DNA of 64,000 bases. It comes from Brevibacterium yomogidense. GTDB lineage: Bacteria > Actinomycetota > Actinomycetes > Actinomycetales > Brevibacteriaceae. A program made the position numbers and the translations under genes. The notes under the pieces were generated by a model, which had not been told where the DNA came from, ran no database searches, and saw nothing but the letters and a program-made list of their open reading frames with translations. The stretch lies in the NCBI RefSeq assembly GCF_900163715.1, contig NZ_FWFF01000022.1, positions 25,079 through 89,078 on the forward strand. Reading direction: 5' to 3'. Below, piece by piece: positions 18,288-26,991 of the stretch. Position 1 is the stretch's first letter. Every line of letters begins with the position of its first letter.

Positions 18288-18518
18288 TCAGGCGTAGCCG
18301 TGGGCGCGCTTCGCGTTCACGCGCCGGGTCTCGCCGCGGATCGTGAAGAGCGAGATGATCGTGCCGACGTACAGGAAGCCCAGCGTGAGCAAGAAGAGGA
18401 TCCCCTTGAGGATCTTCCCCAGGTAGAAGTACTGGAGCCCCGCGATGAAGAAGAATCCGAGGATCGTGAGGACGAGGGCGAGGCCTTCGTCCTTGGCCGG
18501 AAGAACGGGGTGGGACAC
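18288..18518 (-). CDS. TM2 domain-containing small membrane protein
   Basis: A 76-residue protein with two transmembrane helices separated by the TM2-domain signature YFYLGKILKGILFLL. The first helix is about residues 13-33, the second about 40-64, and the C-terminus is basic. TM2 proteins are widespread; their biochemical role is not known. I start it at a GTG with AAGGAG 5 nt upstream rather than at farther upstream ATGs that would add an unrelated hydrophilic leader. It converges on the tRNA-Leu gene. Confidence 0.85.
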   Translation of the reverse strand: MSHPVLPAKDEGLALVLTILGFFFIAGLQYFYLGKILKGILFLLTLGFLYVGTIISLFTIRGETRRVNAKRAHGYA

Positions 18519-18685
18519 GTCGTCTCCTTGGGTATGGGGTGTTCGTGCTCTTAGCCGATTCTCCCATCCCGCCGGCACCGCCCGCAGTGGGGATCCCCTC
18601 CCTCACAGCATCCGGCTGACCACCCTGAGAACCACTCGCCCTGTACCGTGAGGACAGCACGCACGCACTCACAGGGGAGACCGGC

Positions 18686-19258
18686 ATGCGCATCATCATC
18701 ACCCAGAACATGACACTCGACGGACGCGTCGAGATGCTGGACGACTGGTTCGATCCGCAGGCGCAGGACGACGAGCTCAGCGACGAGCTCATGCGGCAGT
18801 CCGCGGAGGAGGACGTCCTGCTGCTGGGACGTCAGACGTTCGAGGACTTCCGCGGGTACTGGCCGCTGCAGACCGACGACACCACCGGAGTCGCGCAGCA
18901 CCTGGATCGCGTCGACAAGCGGGTCGTGTCCTCGACGCTCACCGACCCAGGCTGGCAGAACACGCAGGTGATCACAGGCGACCCGCTCGAGGCGGCGCGT
19001 GCGCTGCGCGACGAGCCGGGCCGCGATGCGATCCTCACCGGCAGCATCCGGCTGGCGCATGCTCTCATCGCAGCCGACCTCGTCGACGAGTATCGGATGT
19101 TCGTCTACCCGCACTGGCAGGGACGCGGCCGTGGCTTGTTCCCCGACGGCCAACCCGCACGGCGCCTGCGGCTGCTCGAATCGAGGGCGTTCGCCTCCGG
19201 CGTCGTCTTCCACGCGTGCGCACCGTTCGACCCGCCCCCGCCTCGACCACCTCTATGA
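18686..19258 (+). CDS. RibD C-terminal / dihydrofolate-reductase-like protein
   Basis: A 190-residue protein of the RibD_C (DHFR-like) superfamily, NADPH-dependent reductases of unknown substrate in most such stand-alone cases. Family features: the opening strand MRIIITQNMTLDG (residues 1-13), VLLLGRQTFEDFRGYWP (about 44-60), the cofactor-loop region around ILTGSIRLAHAL (about 115-126), and DEYRMFVYPHWQGRGRGLFP (about 134-153). GGGGA precedes the ATG. The proline-rich last residues (PPPPRPPL) look like a poorly conserved tail. It is monocistronic or leads into the next FAD gene, which has its own promoter. Confidence 0.85.
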   Translation: MRIIITQNMTLDGRVEMLDDWFDPQAQDDELSDELMRQSAEEDVLLLGRQTFEDFRGYWPLQTDDTTGVAQHLDRVDKRVVSSTLTDPGWQNTQVITGDPLEAARALRDEPGRDAILTGSIRLAHALIAADLVDEYRMFVYPHWQGRGRGLFPDGQPARRLRLLESRAFASGVVFHACAPFDPPPPRPPL

Positions 19259-19335
19259 GGTCGAGCGGGTCGAAGCCAGCCGGAGGTGCGCCCGCCGCGG
19301 GTGCGCCCGCAGCAGTCGGGTCGTAGAGTCGCTGT

Positions 19336-20544
19336 GTGATGCGAACAGATGCGCGGCCCCTCCTCGTGGCAGGCGATGGTGCCGCAGGACGTGCAGCCGC
19401 CCAGTCCCTCCTCGCTGCGGAGTCGGGATTCCCGATCCTCCACCTCACCGGCCCCGCTGTCGAGGCGATCGACCGGACGACGGTCGATAAGGCGATCATG
19501 ACCGGCAGGCTCTCACCCGCACGCGCGATGGCGATGCGTCCGCCGCTCGCCGGGGCGACGACGCGGGAGGACCGCGTCGTGTCCGTCGCGAAGTCCGCGG
19601 ACGGCTGGAGCGTCCGGGTTCCGGGAGAGGAGATCCGTGCGTCGGGTCTCGTCCTCGCGACGGGGTCGCAGCCGCATCGGCTGGATGTGCCAGGGGCCGA
19701 TGCGTGGGCTGCCGCAGGGCGGCTGTCGACCCTCCACTCCGTCGCCGATGCGCTGCGGATCCGCGAGCTCGTCGACGGGGTCGACGGTGCGAGGGTCCTG
19801 GTCACCGGATCAGGTCTGGTCGGTGCGGAGGCGGCGAGCCTGCTGACTGCGGCAGGCCACCGCGTGACCCTCGTGGCACGGTCGGGGCTGCCCGGTGCCG
19901 CAGCGTGGGGCCCTGAGATCGCACGACGGATCGCCCGCCTCCACGATGAGGCGGTCGATGCACGCTGGTCGGCCCGGATCGTGTCTCTCGAGGACGGAAT
20001 CGCGGTGCTCGACGACGGGACGACGGTGGCGGCTGACCTCGTGATCGTCGCGCACGGTGCGCGGCCACGACTCCCCGACGGCGTCCCGGTGTTCACCGAT
20101 GCTGCGGGGGCACCGAGCGGAGTGCGGGTCGACGACCGGCTGCGGGTGCACGGTGCGCACGCGCCGATGGTCGCCGCGGGAGCGGTGGCCCAGCACGGGG
20201 TGGGCGACGATCCGGTCGTTCCGTACCGGATCGATCACTGGGACGACGCCGAGGCCCAGGGCGCCCATGCCGCGAAGGCTCTGCTCCACGCTGTGGGACT
20301 GGGGGAGGACCCCGGACCCTATCGACCACGCAGCCCGTGGTCCGCGCGCATCCACGGACGTCAGGTGGCAGGGTTCGGACACCCGGTGCCCGGAACCGTC
20401 GAGCGGGTCGTGTCGGAGGAGCCGCTGCTCGTCGAGTTCCATACTCCGGCGGGGGAGTCGGGCGGGTCGTCGGTGGCCGCCGTCGTGGGGCTCGATGCGG
20501 GTCGGGCACTGCGGGAGCACGCGCGAGCCGTCGGCCTGCAGTGA
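19336..20544 (+). CDS. FAD-dependent pyridine nucleotide-disulphide oxidoreductase family protein
   Basis: A 402-residue flavoprotein resembling ferredoxin reductases of oxygenase systems. An N-terminal FAD fold has a slightly degenerate GDGAAG (about residues 13-18). ATGSQPHR follows near 109-116, and the NAD(P) fold is VLVTGSGLVGAEAAS near 155-169. VVAHGARP and a C-terminal reductase-like domain follow. No ferredoxin or oxygenase gene is nearby, so the partner is unknown. Start choice: GTG at 19336 lies 6 nt after TAGAGT (19324-19329), while the ATG one codon later would be off that spacing. Both have no ribosome binding site. Confidence 0.85.
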   Translation: MMRTDARPLLVAGDGAAGRAAAQSLLAAESGFPILHLTGPAVEAIDRTTVDKAIMTGRLSPARAMAMRPPLAGATTREDRVVSVAKSADGWSVRVPGEEIRASGLVLATGSQPHRLDVPGADAWAAAGRLSTLHSVADALRIRELVDGVDGARVLVTGSGLVGAEAASLLTAAGHRVTLVARSGLPGAAAWGPEIARRIARLHDEAVDARWSARIVSLEDGIAVLDDGTTVAADLVIVAHGARPRLPDGVPVFTDAAGAPSGVRVDDRLRVHGAHAPMVAAGAVAQHGVGDDPVVPYRIDHWDDAEAQGAHAAKALLHAVGLGEDPGPYRPRSPWSARIHGRQVAGFGHPVPGTVERVVSEEPLLVEFHTPAGESGGSSVAAVVGLDAGRALREHARAVGLQ

Positions 20545-20616
20545 GCGCGCAGGGACGCATCGTCCGCACGATGGACCAGCCTCTGCCCCCGCCGCCCACC
20601 GGCGTAGCCTGCGGAT

Positions 20617-21927
20617 ATGGACCGCACATCGCCCGCTGACGGGTTCCCGGACGCGCGCAGTCGGGTGCTGGCATGGCGGGCCCTGGTACTGGGGAGCCTC
20701 GCACAGACGATCGTGACGATCGTCGTGGCCGGGCCCGCATTCCTCATCCCGCTGCTGCGTGAGAAGGAGGCGTTCACGCTGGCGACCGCGGGCACTGCCG
20801 CGGCCTCCACGAGCCTCGGCATGGTCTTCACGCTGGTCATCTGGGGTGCCGTCGCCGACCGTCGGGGAGAGCGGATCGCGCTGACCGCCGGGCTGCTGGC
20901 CTGCGCGGCCGCGACTGCTCTGGGAGTGGTCCTCGCGCAGGCGGGAGCTCTCCACCAGCCCCTGCCGCTGATCGGAGTCCTCGCGCTCGCCGGTGCCGCC
21001 GGTGCGAGCGTGAATTCGGCGACGGGTCGTGTGGTCGCGGGCTGGTTCCCGCGGAGCCAGCGCGGCACTGCGATGGGGGCGCGGCAGATGGCACAGCCGC
21101 TGGGCACCGCCATCGCAGCCGTCCTCGTACCCCCTCTGGCCGCCGCGACGGGCGTGCTCGGCTTCTTCCTCGTCACCAGCGGCCTCTGCCTCGCCATCGG
21201 GATCGCATGCTGGCTGGGGATCGTGGATCCGCCGAGGCCGGCTCGAGCAGAGCTGCCGGATCCGGCTGATGCGGACGCCGGAGGGGCCGGAGAGGGCGCG
21301 AAGACCCCGGCACCGGAGCCCGCCTTCTCCTCACGTCCCGCCGACGAGGAGAACCCCTATCGTGCGGACTCCTTCCTCCTGCGGATCCACGCTGCCTCTG
21401 CGCTCCTCGTCATCCCGCAGTTCGCGTTCGCGACATACGGGCTCGTGTGGCTCATGGACTCGCAGGGGATGGCGGCTGCGACGGCAGGCCTCGTCGTGGG
21501 GGCGGCACAGCTGGCAGGAGCGGGCGCCCGGTTCGCGATGGGGCGGGTCAGTGACATCGCGCCGTCCCGCGTCGTCGTGCTCCGCATCGTCGCGTGGTTC
21601 GCCTGCGTCCTGTCCGCACTCGTCGCGGCAGTGTCCCTGGGGCTCCTCCCGGTCGTCGCCGCGATCGTGTTCATCGTGGCCTCAGCGGCGTCCGTGGCGG
21701 ACAATGGCCTGGCCCTGACCTCCATCGCGGAGGCGGCCGGCCACCGCTGGTCGGGCAAGTCGATGGGGATCCAGAACACCGGCCAGCACATCGTGGGCGC
21801 AGGCGTCGGTCCCGCGCTGGGCCTCCTCATCACCGCAGGCGGGTATCCGATCGCGATGCTGTGCGTGGCCGTCGCTCCGGCCCTCGCCTCGTTCCTCGTG
21901 CCGAAGGCGGATGTGGAGCGGTCGTAG
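20617..21927 (+). CDS. Major facilitator superfamily transporter
   Basis: A 436-residue protein with twelve hydrophobic segments in two halves joined by a charged, Pro/Ala/Glu-rich loop (about residues 208-250). The MFS motif A is partly seen after the second helix as WGAVADRRGERIAL (about 71-84) and again in the second half as MGRVSDIAPSR. The substrate cannot be told. The start ATG has no ribosome binding site, but TAGCCT (20605-20610) lies 6 nt upstream. It follows the FAD oxidoreductase by 72 nt with its own promoter. Confidence 0.85.
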   Translation: MDRTSPADGFPDARSRVLAWRALVLGSLAQTIVTIVVAGPAFLIPLLREKEAFTLATAGTAAASTSLGMVFTLVIWGAVADRRGERIALTAGLLACAAATALGVVLAQAGALHQPLPLIGVLALAGAAGASVNSATGRVVAGWFPRSQRGTAMGARQMAQPLGTAIAAVLVPPLAAATGVLGFFLVTSGLCLAIGIACWLGIVDPPRPARAELPDPADADAGGAGEGAKTPAPEPAFSSRPADEENPYRADSFLLRIHAASALLVIPQFAFATYGLVWLMDSQGMAAATAGLVVGAAQLAGAGARFAMGRVSDIAPSRVVVLRIVAWFACVLSALVAAVSLGLLPVVAAIVFIVASAASVADNGLALTSIAEAAGHRWSGKSMGIQNTGQHIVGAGVGPALGLLITAGGYPIAMLCVAVAPALASFLVPKADVERS

Positions 21928-21987
21928 GCAGCGGCCTCGCGTTCCCCGGTCCCGAACAGGGGGCGCACCAGGCGGATTCACCGATCG

Positions 21988-22016
21988 TTCACGGTGCCTG
22001 TGTAGCGTCATAGGGT
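21988..22016 (+). promoter_or_regulatory. Promoter of the PPK2 gene
   Basis: TTCACG (21988-21993), a 17-nt spacer and TAGGGT (22011-22016) fit a vegetative promoter. A second hexamer, TAGCGT at 22003-22008, overlaps the spacer. Initiation near 22023 leaves a leader of about 32 nt carrying the ribosome binding site. Confidence 0.5.
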
Positions 22017-22054
22017 GAGCCCTCCGGCTTCCGTGACGAAAGGACGTCCGCATC

Positions 22055-22957
22055 ATGCACCCCCTGCAACGGGAGAATCTGCGCGAGTACATCGACCGAC
22101 TCCATCTGGAGGGCTACAGGGTCCTGCACGGCCACACTCCGGATCCGGACCTCATCGATCCGGGCGGGCGTGCTGTGGAGACCTGGCGCGAGGGCTACCC
22201 GTATGACGAGCGCATGGACCGGGAGGAGTATGAGCTGGCCAAGTACCACCTCCAGATCGAGCTCCTGAAGTTCCAGTACTGGAGCCAGGACAACGGGCTC
22301 AGCCACGTCATCGTGTTCGAGGGGCGCGATGCGGCGGGCAAGGGCGGCACCATCAAGCGGTTCACGGAGCATCTCAACCCGCGTGCGGCCAGGGTCGTCG
22401 CGCTGAACAAGCCGTCGAACGTCGAGCAGGGGCAGTGGTACTTCCAGCGCTACATCCAGCATCTGCCGACGGCCGGGGAGTTCGTCATGTTCGACCGCTC
22501 CTGGTACAACCGGGCGAACGTCGAACGCGTCATGGGCTTCTGCACCGATGAGGAGTACGAGATCTTCATGCAGCAGGCGCCGCTGTTCGAGAAGATGCTC
22601 ATCGACTCCGGGATCCACGTGACGAAGTTCTGGTTCTCCGTGACGCAGGCGGAGCAGCGCACCCGCTTCGCGATCCGCCAGATCGATCCGGTGCGTCAGT
22701 GGAAGCTGTCGCCCATCGACCTGGAGTCGCTCGACAAGTGGGAGGACTACACCGCGGCCAAGGAGGCGACGTTCCTCCGCACGGACACGGACTTCGCCCC
22801 GTGGATCACCATCAAGTCGAATGACAAGAAGCGTGCGCGTCTCAATGCGATGCGCTTCTTCCTCAACCAGTTTGACTACGACGGGAAGGACACGTCCGTC
22901 GTGTATCCGGCCGATGAGAATCTGGTGAAGCGCGGACGCGAGGCCGTCGGCGACTGA
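22055..22957 (+). CDS. ppk2: Polyphosphate kinase 2 (PPK2)
   Basis: A 300-residue PPK2-family kinase that phosphorylates nucleotides with polyphosphate, or makes polyphosphate in reverse. Walker A is GRDAAGKGG (residues 90-98), Walker B is EFVMFDRSWYNRA (about 142-154), and the lid and basic segments RFAIRQIDPVRQWKLS and NDKKRARLNAM follow. Length and motifs fit the single-domain class I enzymes that make nucleoside triphosphates. AAAGGA sits 10 nt before the ATG. Together with ppx at 13.6 kb it gives the cell a polyphosphate synthesis/use pair in this window. Confidence 0.95.
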   Translation: MHPLQRENLREYIDRLHLEGYRVLHGHTPDPDLIDPGGRAVETWREGYPYDERMDREEYELAKYHLQIELLKFQYWSQDNGLSHVIVFEGRDAAGKGGTIKRFTEHLNPRAARVVALNKPSNVEQGQWYFQRYIQHLPTAGEFVMFDRSWYNRANVERVMGFCTDEEYEIFMQQAPLFEKMLIDSGIHVTKFWFSVTQAEQRTRFAIRQIDPVRQWKLSPIDLESLDKWEDYTAAKEATFLRTDTDFAPWITIKSNDKKRARLNAMRFFLNQFDYDGKDTSVVYPADENLVKRGREAVGD

Positions 22958-23095
22958 GCTGGGCCGTCGGAGACTGCGTCATGGGCTCGGTGCCTGAGCC
23001 GGGCCGGTGCCTGTCGGTTCTCCAGCCGCCCGCTGATGCCCAGTAGTCTGTGATCGCGCAGCACGCGCGCGCGATTCTCAAGGAGGAGAACTGAT

Positions 23096-24154
23096 ATGAG
23101 TGTGGATCACAGCAGGGCAGAGAGCGCCTCGTCCGGCGCCTCGGCGGCGGCCGCGCACGCCGAGCAGGCCGGAATCGAACTCCCTGCGCTCGAGTCGTGG
23201 CTGCAGACGCAGCTGGGTGCGGGTGAGCTGCACGATCCGGAGTTCCTGACCGGCGGCACGCAGAATGTGCTGCTGGGCTTCACCTGGAATGACGAGCGGC
23301 TCATCTATCGCGGGCCGCCGGTCAACAAGCGGAAGAACTCCGACACGATCATGCTGCGCGAGGCCCGCGTGCTCGAAGCGCTGGGCGGCAGCGGGGTGCC
23401 GCACCCGGAGTTCATCGCCGCCTGCGAAGACCTCGACGTGCTGGGCAACGCCTTCTTCATCATGCGTGCGGTCGACGGCTTCAACGGCGTCAGCGAGATC
23501 CCCGCGCACGTCCTGGACAGCCGTGAGTGGCAGCACGAGATGGGCCTGTCCCACGCGCGCGCAGTCGCCCAGCTGGGCAATGTCGACCACGAGGCGGCCG
23601 GGCTGGAGGGCTTCGGTCGGCCGGACGGCTGGCTGGCACGGCAGCCCGGCAGGTGGGTGGGCCAGCTCGAGAGCTACCGCGACTTCGACCAGTGGGAAGG
23701 CCTCGACCATCGCGGAGTCGAGGTGATCCCCGCCTGGCTGAACGAGCGGATGCCGACTGAGCAGCGAGCGGGGATCATCCACGGCGACTGCCACGCCGGG
23801 AATGTGCTGTTCAGGAACGACTCTCCCGAGGTCGCCGCTCTGGTCGACTGGGAGCTGTGCACGCTGGGCGACCCGCTGCTCGACCTCGGGCACCTCCTGG
23901 CCTCTGCGCACGGCGTCGAGCTGCCGGGCGCACCCTCCAAGGCGGAGACCGTGGCGGCCTACGGCGACGTCAGTCGGTGGGCCGTCGACGACGTCGACTT
24001 CTACCACGTGCTGGCCTGCTTCCGCTTCGGCTCGATCCTCGAGGGCTCGCAGGCGCGCGCCTCGGCCGGGCTGGTGCCGGAGTCCGTGGGCACCCGCCTG
24101 CACGAGCGGACCGTCTCCCTCTTCGACCAGGCGATGGAGATCATCGAATCATGA
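23096..24154 (+). CDS. ACAD10/11-like phosphotransferase (APH family)
   Basis: A 352-residue kinase-fold protein of the aminoglycoside phosphotransferase superfamily. The catalytic loop is IHGDCHAGNVLF (about residues 228-239) and the metal motif is LVDWELCTLGDPLLDLG (about 251-267), both matching the ACAD10/ACAD11-like branch rather than drug-resistance enzymes. In that branch, phosphorylation of 4-hydroxyacyl-CoAs feeds fatty-acid breakdown. AAGGAGGAG precedes the ATG. The SDR that follows overlaps by 4 nt, a pairing that also suggests lipid or acyl-CoA metabolism. Drug resistance is therefore an unlikely role. Confidence 0.9.
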   Translation: MSVDHSRAESASSGASAAAAHAEQAGIELPALESWLQTQLGAGELHDPEFLTGGTQNVLLGFTWNDERLIYRGPPVNKRKNSDTIMLREARVLEALGGSGVPHPEFIAACEDLDVLGNAFFIMRAVDGFNGVSEIPAHVLDSREWQHEMGLSHARAVAQLGNVDHEAAGLEGFGRPDGWLARQPGRWVGQLESYRDFDQWEGLDHRGVEVIPAWLNERMPTEQRAGIIHGDCHAGNVLFRNDSPEVAALVDWELCTLGDPLLDLGHLLASAHGVELPGAPSKAETVAAYGDVSRWAVDDVDFYHVLACFRFGSILEGSQARASAGLVPESVGTRLHERTVSLFDQAMEIIES

Positions 24155-24909
24155 GCACCTGGGCCTTCGACTTCACAGACAAGAAGATCGTCATCACCGG
24201 CGGGTCCCGCGGCCTCGGCCTCGAGATGGCCCGCGCCTTCTCCTTACTGGGCGCCGACGTCGCCATCGCCTCGCGGAAGCTCGCAGCATGCGAGGACGCA
24301 GCCGCCGCCCTCACTGCCGAGACCGGCAGCACGGTGCGACCGTACGCACTGCAGGTCGCGGACTGGGACCAGTGCACGGACTTCGCGCAGACGGTCTGGC
24401 ACGACATGGGCGGAGTGGACGTGCTCGTCAACAACGCCGGCTCGTCGCCGCTGTACGACTCGATCAGCGGGATCAGCGAGGAGCTCTACGACAAGGTCAT
24501 CGGGCTGAACCTCAAAGGGCCGTTCCGGCTCTCAGCGCTGCTGGGCGAGAAGATGGTCGAGGCAGGTGGGGGAGCGATCGTGAACATCTCCTCCATCGCG
24601 TCGCTGCATCCGAAGCCGGAGACGGTGCCGTATTCGGCGGCGAAGGCCGGACTCAACGCGACGACCACCGCGCTGGCGCATGCCTACGGCCCCAGCGTCC
24701 GGGTCAACGCAGTGGTGCCGGGCACCTTCCTGACAGATGTCTCGCGCCATTGGGATCACGCGGCGTTCGCGAAGCGCGCGCAGACGTTCGCGGCCCAGCG
24801 CGGGGGAGACCCCGAGGAGATCGTCGGTGCGGTGCTGTACCTGGCATCCTCGCTCGCCTCGTACACGACCGGAGCGCTGCTCACCGTCGACGGGGGCGCG
24901 CCCGATTGA
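24151..24909 (+). CDS. Short-chain dehydrogenase/reductase
   Basis: A 252-residue NAD(P)-dependent SDR. The cofactor motif TGGSRGLG lies at residues 16-23, NNAG near 92-95, the catalytic Ser in NISSIAS near 146-152, and YSAAK near 161-165. It ends with the classic DGGAPD. The ATG overlaps the stop of the APH-like gene (ATGA), so the two are cotranslated and probably act on the same acyl-CoA-type substrate. Codon 32 is TTA (24244-24246), a codon that is rare in this GC-rich sequence. A hairpin terminator lies 72 nt downstream. Confidence 0.93.
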   Translation: MSTWAFDFTDKKIVITGGSRGLGLEMARAFSLLGADVAIASRKLAACEDAAAALTAETGSTVRPYALQVADWDQCTDFAQTVWHDMGGVDVLVNNAGSSPLYDSISGISEELYDKVIGLNLKGPFRLSALLGEKMVEAGGGAIVNISSIASLHPKPETVPYSAAKAGLNATTTALAHAYGPSVRVNAVVPGTFLTDVSRHWDHAAFAKRAQTFAAQRGGDPEEIVGAVLYLASSLASYTTGALLTVDGGAPD

Positions 24910-24980
24910 GCACGCCTGGGTCCTGAGGCGGTCTGGGTTCTGAAGGCGGACGGCCCCACCGCAGGGGTGAGAAGGCAGTC

Positions 24981-25017
24981 ATCGGCCGGGTGGGAGGGGA
25001 AAACCCACCCGGCCGAT
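24981..25017 (+). terminator. Hairpin terminator between convergent genes
   Basis: ATCGGCCGGGTGGG (24981-24994) pairs perfectly with 25004-25017, with a 9-nt loop containing AAAA. It serves the SDR on the plus strand and perhaps the convergent membrane gene on the minus strand. Confidence 0.75.
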
Positions 25018-25090
25018 CACATCTGTGGGGGCAGCGCTGCACGCGACGGATGCGCGGCTGCGGTCTCTCGTTTCGCTGCAGGGGTCGCTT

Positions 25091-26389
25091 TCAGCGCTCG
25101 ACGCGGCGTGCCCGGCGCTTCTTCGAGCGCCCGGCGAAGCTCAGGCAGAACGCGAAGACGCACAGGACCAGCACGATGAGCGCGAGCGCGATGCCCGCGT
25201 CGACCCAGAACTGCGGTGGGAAGAGGCGGATGAGGGAGTCATCCATGTAGAACGTCCAGGTGCCCTCGGCGAAGAAGACGTCGTGGAATCCGGTGAAGAA
25301 CTGCTCCCAGCCGAGGACCGCCAGCACCGCGAGCGCGGCGAAGAGGACGAGGGTGAGGATCGGTCCCGCACGGAGGCTGCCGCGGACTCCGCTGCCGCCG
25401 CGGCGGCACTTGTAGACGCCGAACACGATCATGCCGATCGCTGCGATGACCGCGGTGAGCGTGAGGATGCCGATCAGGGACTTCACGTCGGCCATGTGCG
25501 AGATCTCCCCGGACGTGAAGAGGGGAGTGCCGTCCGGCAGGACGACGTCGGAGAGGTAGCGCTCCGTGGCCAGGTTGAAGAGGTAGTCGACGGTGTAGGA
25601 GCCGTAGTGCAGGCGATCCGCGTCGGTGAAGCCGTACTGGTCGTCTGGGAAGCCGGGGCGCCAGTTGTACGTCCACGCGAGGAACCACCCGGATGCCACC
25701 GTGCGCACTGCGAGCGCGAGGGCGACGAAGGGGAACCCGAGCGTGATCCACACGGCGCCGATCACGTCGAGCGGGTTGCGCCTGCGCTCCGGCATCTCCA
25801 TGGTGCGGGACGCCATCGACGCTTCGGCATCGCGCGTCTCCCGGCGGTCCTCGTCGAGCTTCGAGGCCCGCTTGGCGGCCCTGCGCTCCTTGCGGGTGAG
25901 CTTCTTCGTCGGCTGATCGCCCGCGGGGGCCGCGGCGCTCTCGCCGTTGATGAGTGACCATTCCTCGTCCGAGATCATGCCCGGTCGTCCAGCCGACCCA
26001 TCGGTTCCGGCCGAGCCGACCGCTGCAGCTCCCGCTGCGGTGCCGCCTGCGGCTCCAGCCGCGCTCGTGCTCGTCGCCGAGGCCACCGTGACTCCGCGTC
26101 CGTGGTCGCCTTCCGCATCCGCGTCAGTATGGGAGATGGGGTCGAACTCCGCAGTCGCCTGATCGTCGTGGGAGGGATCGCCGTCGCGGATCGGATCGAA
26201 CGAGGCGGTCGCGTCCGGATCGAACGCAGAGGCGTCGAAGGTGCCTGACCGGTCGGACTCGTGCGCGCCCGCTACCGCACCGGCGTCGCCGCCGGCGTAG
26301 TGAGCCGCCGTCGGGTCGTCCCCGTCCGGCTGAGAGCTCAGCCGGCGGGAGAGGAGGTCCTTCGGCTCGTTCGGATCGTCTGCAGTCAC
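25091..26389 (-). CDS. DUF1461 / TIGR01906 family integral membrane protein
   Basis: A 432-residue membrane protein whose second half matches the DUF1461 (TIGR01906) type. There is a first membrane segment (about residues 211-240), then an extracellular part with LHYGSYTVDYLFN and HMADVK, then three more helices (about 305-328, 345-366, 392-422) and a basic tail. The first 200 residues are unusual: acidic, Asp/Ala/Gly-rich and without predicted structure, ending in a basic KKLTRKERRAAKRASK patch. Function is unknown for the family. The GTG start lies 6 nt after CACAAT (26401-26396), so the mRNA is probably leaderless. Confidence 0.85.
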   Translation of the reverse strand: MTADDPNEPKDLLSRRLSSQPDGDDPTAAHYAGGDAGAVAGAHESDRSGTFDASAFDPDATASFDPIRDGDPSHDDQATAEFDPISHTDADAEGDHGRGVTVASATSTSAAGAAGGTAAGAAAVGSAGTDGSAGRPGMISDEEWSLINGESAAAPAGDQPTKKLTRKERRAAKRASKLDEDRRETRDAEASMASRTMEMPERRRNPLDVIGAVWITLGFPFVALALAVRTVASGWFLAWTYNWRPGFPDDQYGFTDADRLHYGSYTVDYLFNLATERYLSDVVLPDGTPLFTSGEISHMADVKSLIGILTLTAVIAAIGMIVFGVYKCRRGGSGVRGSLRAGPILTLVLFAALAVLAVLGWEQFFTGFHDVFFAEGTWTFYMDDSLIRLFPPQFWVDAGIALALIVLVLCVFAFCLSFAGRSKKRRARRVER

Positions 26390-26622
26390 GTGTTCATTGT
26401 GGACGGGGAGGGCGCGCCAGACGCGGACGACACGCCTGGAGCAGGCGATTCCCGCCCTCCGGTGCTGCGAGTATCGGATCGATGTGATCGGCCCGAAGCC
26501 CTTCCGGACGGGTCCGGAAGGGGACTACCGTGGATGGATGGACGACCTCATGAGGATCTTCAGCCCCCGCGTCCGATCCGTCCTCGCGGCGGAGTTCCGA
26601 CGGAAGCTGTCCGCCGTGGGCG

Positions 26623-26949
26623 GTGGAGACGACGTCTATGCCGCTGCGGACCACAGACCTGCTGGGCGACCTGGAGGCGTGGATCTCCGATTCCACACAC
26701 GTGGAGGCGACCTCGTGGACCGAGGTGCGGCACATCCTCGTGGACCTCATCGTCGAGTCGTTGGACTCCTCCGAGGTCCGGACGGTGTTCGCAGAGGCCG
26801 GTGCGGCACCTGTGCTCCTCGTCTGCGAGGCTGACGAGGCCGACCGCGGCACGGGGCCGGTGATCGCCGCGCTGGAGCGCCTCAACGCGGACCACCCGTA
26901 CAGGGTCGATGTCGAGGACGCACTCGGCTACTGGCGGGGTGAGGGCTAG
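26623..26949 (+). CDS. Hypothetical protein, probable 3' part of a frameshifted gene
   Basis: No family recognised. The frame from 26623 (or an ATG at 26638) reads as an acidic, helical protein of about 105 residues, with TSWTEVRHILVDLIVESLDS in the middle. Its 5' end looks wrong. A leaderless promoter (TACCGT 26526-26531, then 6 nt) points to an ATG at 26538 in another frame, which reads MDDLMRIFSPRVRSVLAAEF and keeps GC-rich third positions until about 26650, where good codon use jumps to this frame. A single indel between 26620 and 26655 would join the two into one gene of about 137 codons. Confidence 0.5.
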   Translation: METTSMPLRTTDLLGDLEAWISDSTHVEATSWTEVRHILVDLIVESLDSSEVRTVFAEAGAAPVLLVCEADEADRGTGPVIAALERLNADHPYRVDVEDALGYWRGEG

Positions 26950-26991
26950 TCCAGTGCTCCGTCGACCCCGCTGCGCCTCATCCAGCCGCCG

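Noticed and set aside
23096..24154. Aminoglycoside resistance gene
   Set aside because: The APH fold is there, but the motifs and the coupled SDR match the ACAD10/11-like acyl-CoA metabolic branch.
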